Notes under the pieces: generated by a model | Seen by the model: the letters and a program-made list of their open reading frames with translations, nothing else | Database searches by the model: none | Told to the model about the DNA's origin: nothing | Translations under genes and position numbers: made by a program | In this document: piece by piece, positions 16,022-16,120 of the stretch | How positions within the stretch are numbered: position 1 is the stretch's first letter | Layout of the letters: every line of letters begins with the position of its first letter | Assembly: GCA_964444825.1 (NCBI GenBank) | Contig: CAYUIS010000125.1 | Span: 1 to 16,120 of the forward strand | Length of the DNA stretch: 16,120 nucleotides | Direction of reading: 5' to 3' | Origin: CAYUIS01 sp964444825 | Lineage (GTDB): Bacteria; Chloroflexota; Anaerolineae; B4-G1

Positions 16022-16063
16022 AGCAGAGCCGCCGTAGCGATTTGGCGGCTCTGCTGTGTCTTT
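16022..16063. terminator. Intrinsic (probably bidirectional) terminator between prsW and selC
   Basis: A perfect 12-bp stem pairs AGCAGAGCCGCC (16022-16033) with GGCGGCTCTGCT (16044-16055) around a 10-base loop. On the + strand it is followed by GTGTCTTT, a modest T-rich tail. On the minus strand it is followed by CTTACCTATCC. It lies 24 bases after the prsW stop and directly beyond the 3' end of the convergent tRNA gene, so it can end transcripts from both sides. Confidence 0.8.
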
Positions 16064-16120
16064 GGCGGGAGTGGATGGGAGTCGAACCCACCGCGGCCCG
16101 CTCTGCGCGACCCGCCACCG
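16063..16120 (-). tRNA. selC: tRNA-Sec, 3' part (5' half outside the window)
   Basis: Read on the minus strand, the 3' end is encoded CCA (16063-16065) with discriminator G (16066). The T-loop is TTCGACT (16080-16086) with T-stem GTGGG/CCCAT (16087-16091 and 16075-16079). From T-loop to CCA there are 14 bases: a 5-base T-stem strand, the 8-base acceptor strand CCACTCCC, and G. Canonical tRNAs have 13. An 8+5 (13-bp) acceptor/T helix is a known hallmark of bacterial tRNA-Sec. The adjoining long variable arm has nine paired positions with one mismatch and one G-U (16093-16101 with 16107-16115) and a 5-base loop. The last bases (CGGTG on the tRNA strand, 16116-16120) fit the 3' side of the anticodon stem. 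The anticodon lies beyond the window, so TCA is not seen. Serine and leucine tRNAs are less likely because of the 14-base spacing. Confidence 0.8.

Noticed and set aside
1..16120. Insertion sequences, CRISPR repeats, phage or toxin-antitoxin genes
   Set aside because: No transposase, integrase, direct-repeat array or small toxin/antitoxin pair is visible on either strand.

Overview
The window is a + strand run of cell-surface polysaccharide genes, closed on the right by one minus-strand RNA gene. All 12 protein genes read rightward with short gaps or overlaps. They encode glycosyltransferases, a CapK-like adenylate-forming protein, a GT-C type membrane glycosyltransferase, a nucleotide-sugar epimerase/decarboxylase, an O-antigen ligase/polymerase fused to TPRs, a WecA-type initiating phosphotransferase and a GalU-like nucleotidyltransferase. 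These are followed by a small hypothetical protein and a PrsW-family intramembrane protease. No mobile element, CRISPR array or rRNA is visible, and no gene-free stretch exceeds about 190 bases.

Layout: (1) 1-8294 is an assembly block: a truncated GT4, a full GT4, the CapK-like protein, a GT39-like membrane protein and three consecutive GT4 enzymes. (2) 8295-8488 is the widest gap. It holds the best sigma-70-like promoter in the window (TTGACT, 16 bp, TATGAT) and a leader hairpin. (3) 8489-14741 is a core block: SDR epimerase, Wzy/WaaL-TPR protein, WecA/MraY-family enzyme and GalU-like enzyme. (4) 14754-15998 holds a 78-residue protein and PrsW. (5) 16022-16063 is a strong hairpin terminator between PrsW and a convergent, truncated tRNA gene. 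That tRNA has a 13-bp acceptor+T helix and a long variable arm, which identify it as selenocysteine tRNA (selC).

Working model: GalU-like and SDR enzymes supply nucleotide sugars. The WecA-like enzyme loads the first sugar-phosphate onto undecaprenyl phosphate. The GT4 enzymes extend the repeat unit on the cytoplasmic face, the GT-C protein may add a sugar from a lipid-linked donor, and the TPR-fused Wzy/WaaL protein polymerises or ligates the product outside. No flippase (Wzx or ABC type) or chain-length regulator is in view, so the locus probably continues upstream.

The organism is a bacterium of moderate GC. Hand counts give about 52% at the left end and about 62% in the GalU-like gene. 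The TPR-fused ligase with a WecA neighbour and a PrsW gene suggests Chloroflexota (Anaerolineae-like), but this is inference from gene style. I do not see a clearly undescribed system. The best leads are the selC fragment, the divergent GalU-like enzyme, the TPR-fused ligase, and the two structured RNA regions flanking the epimerase gene.
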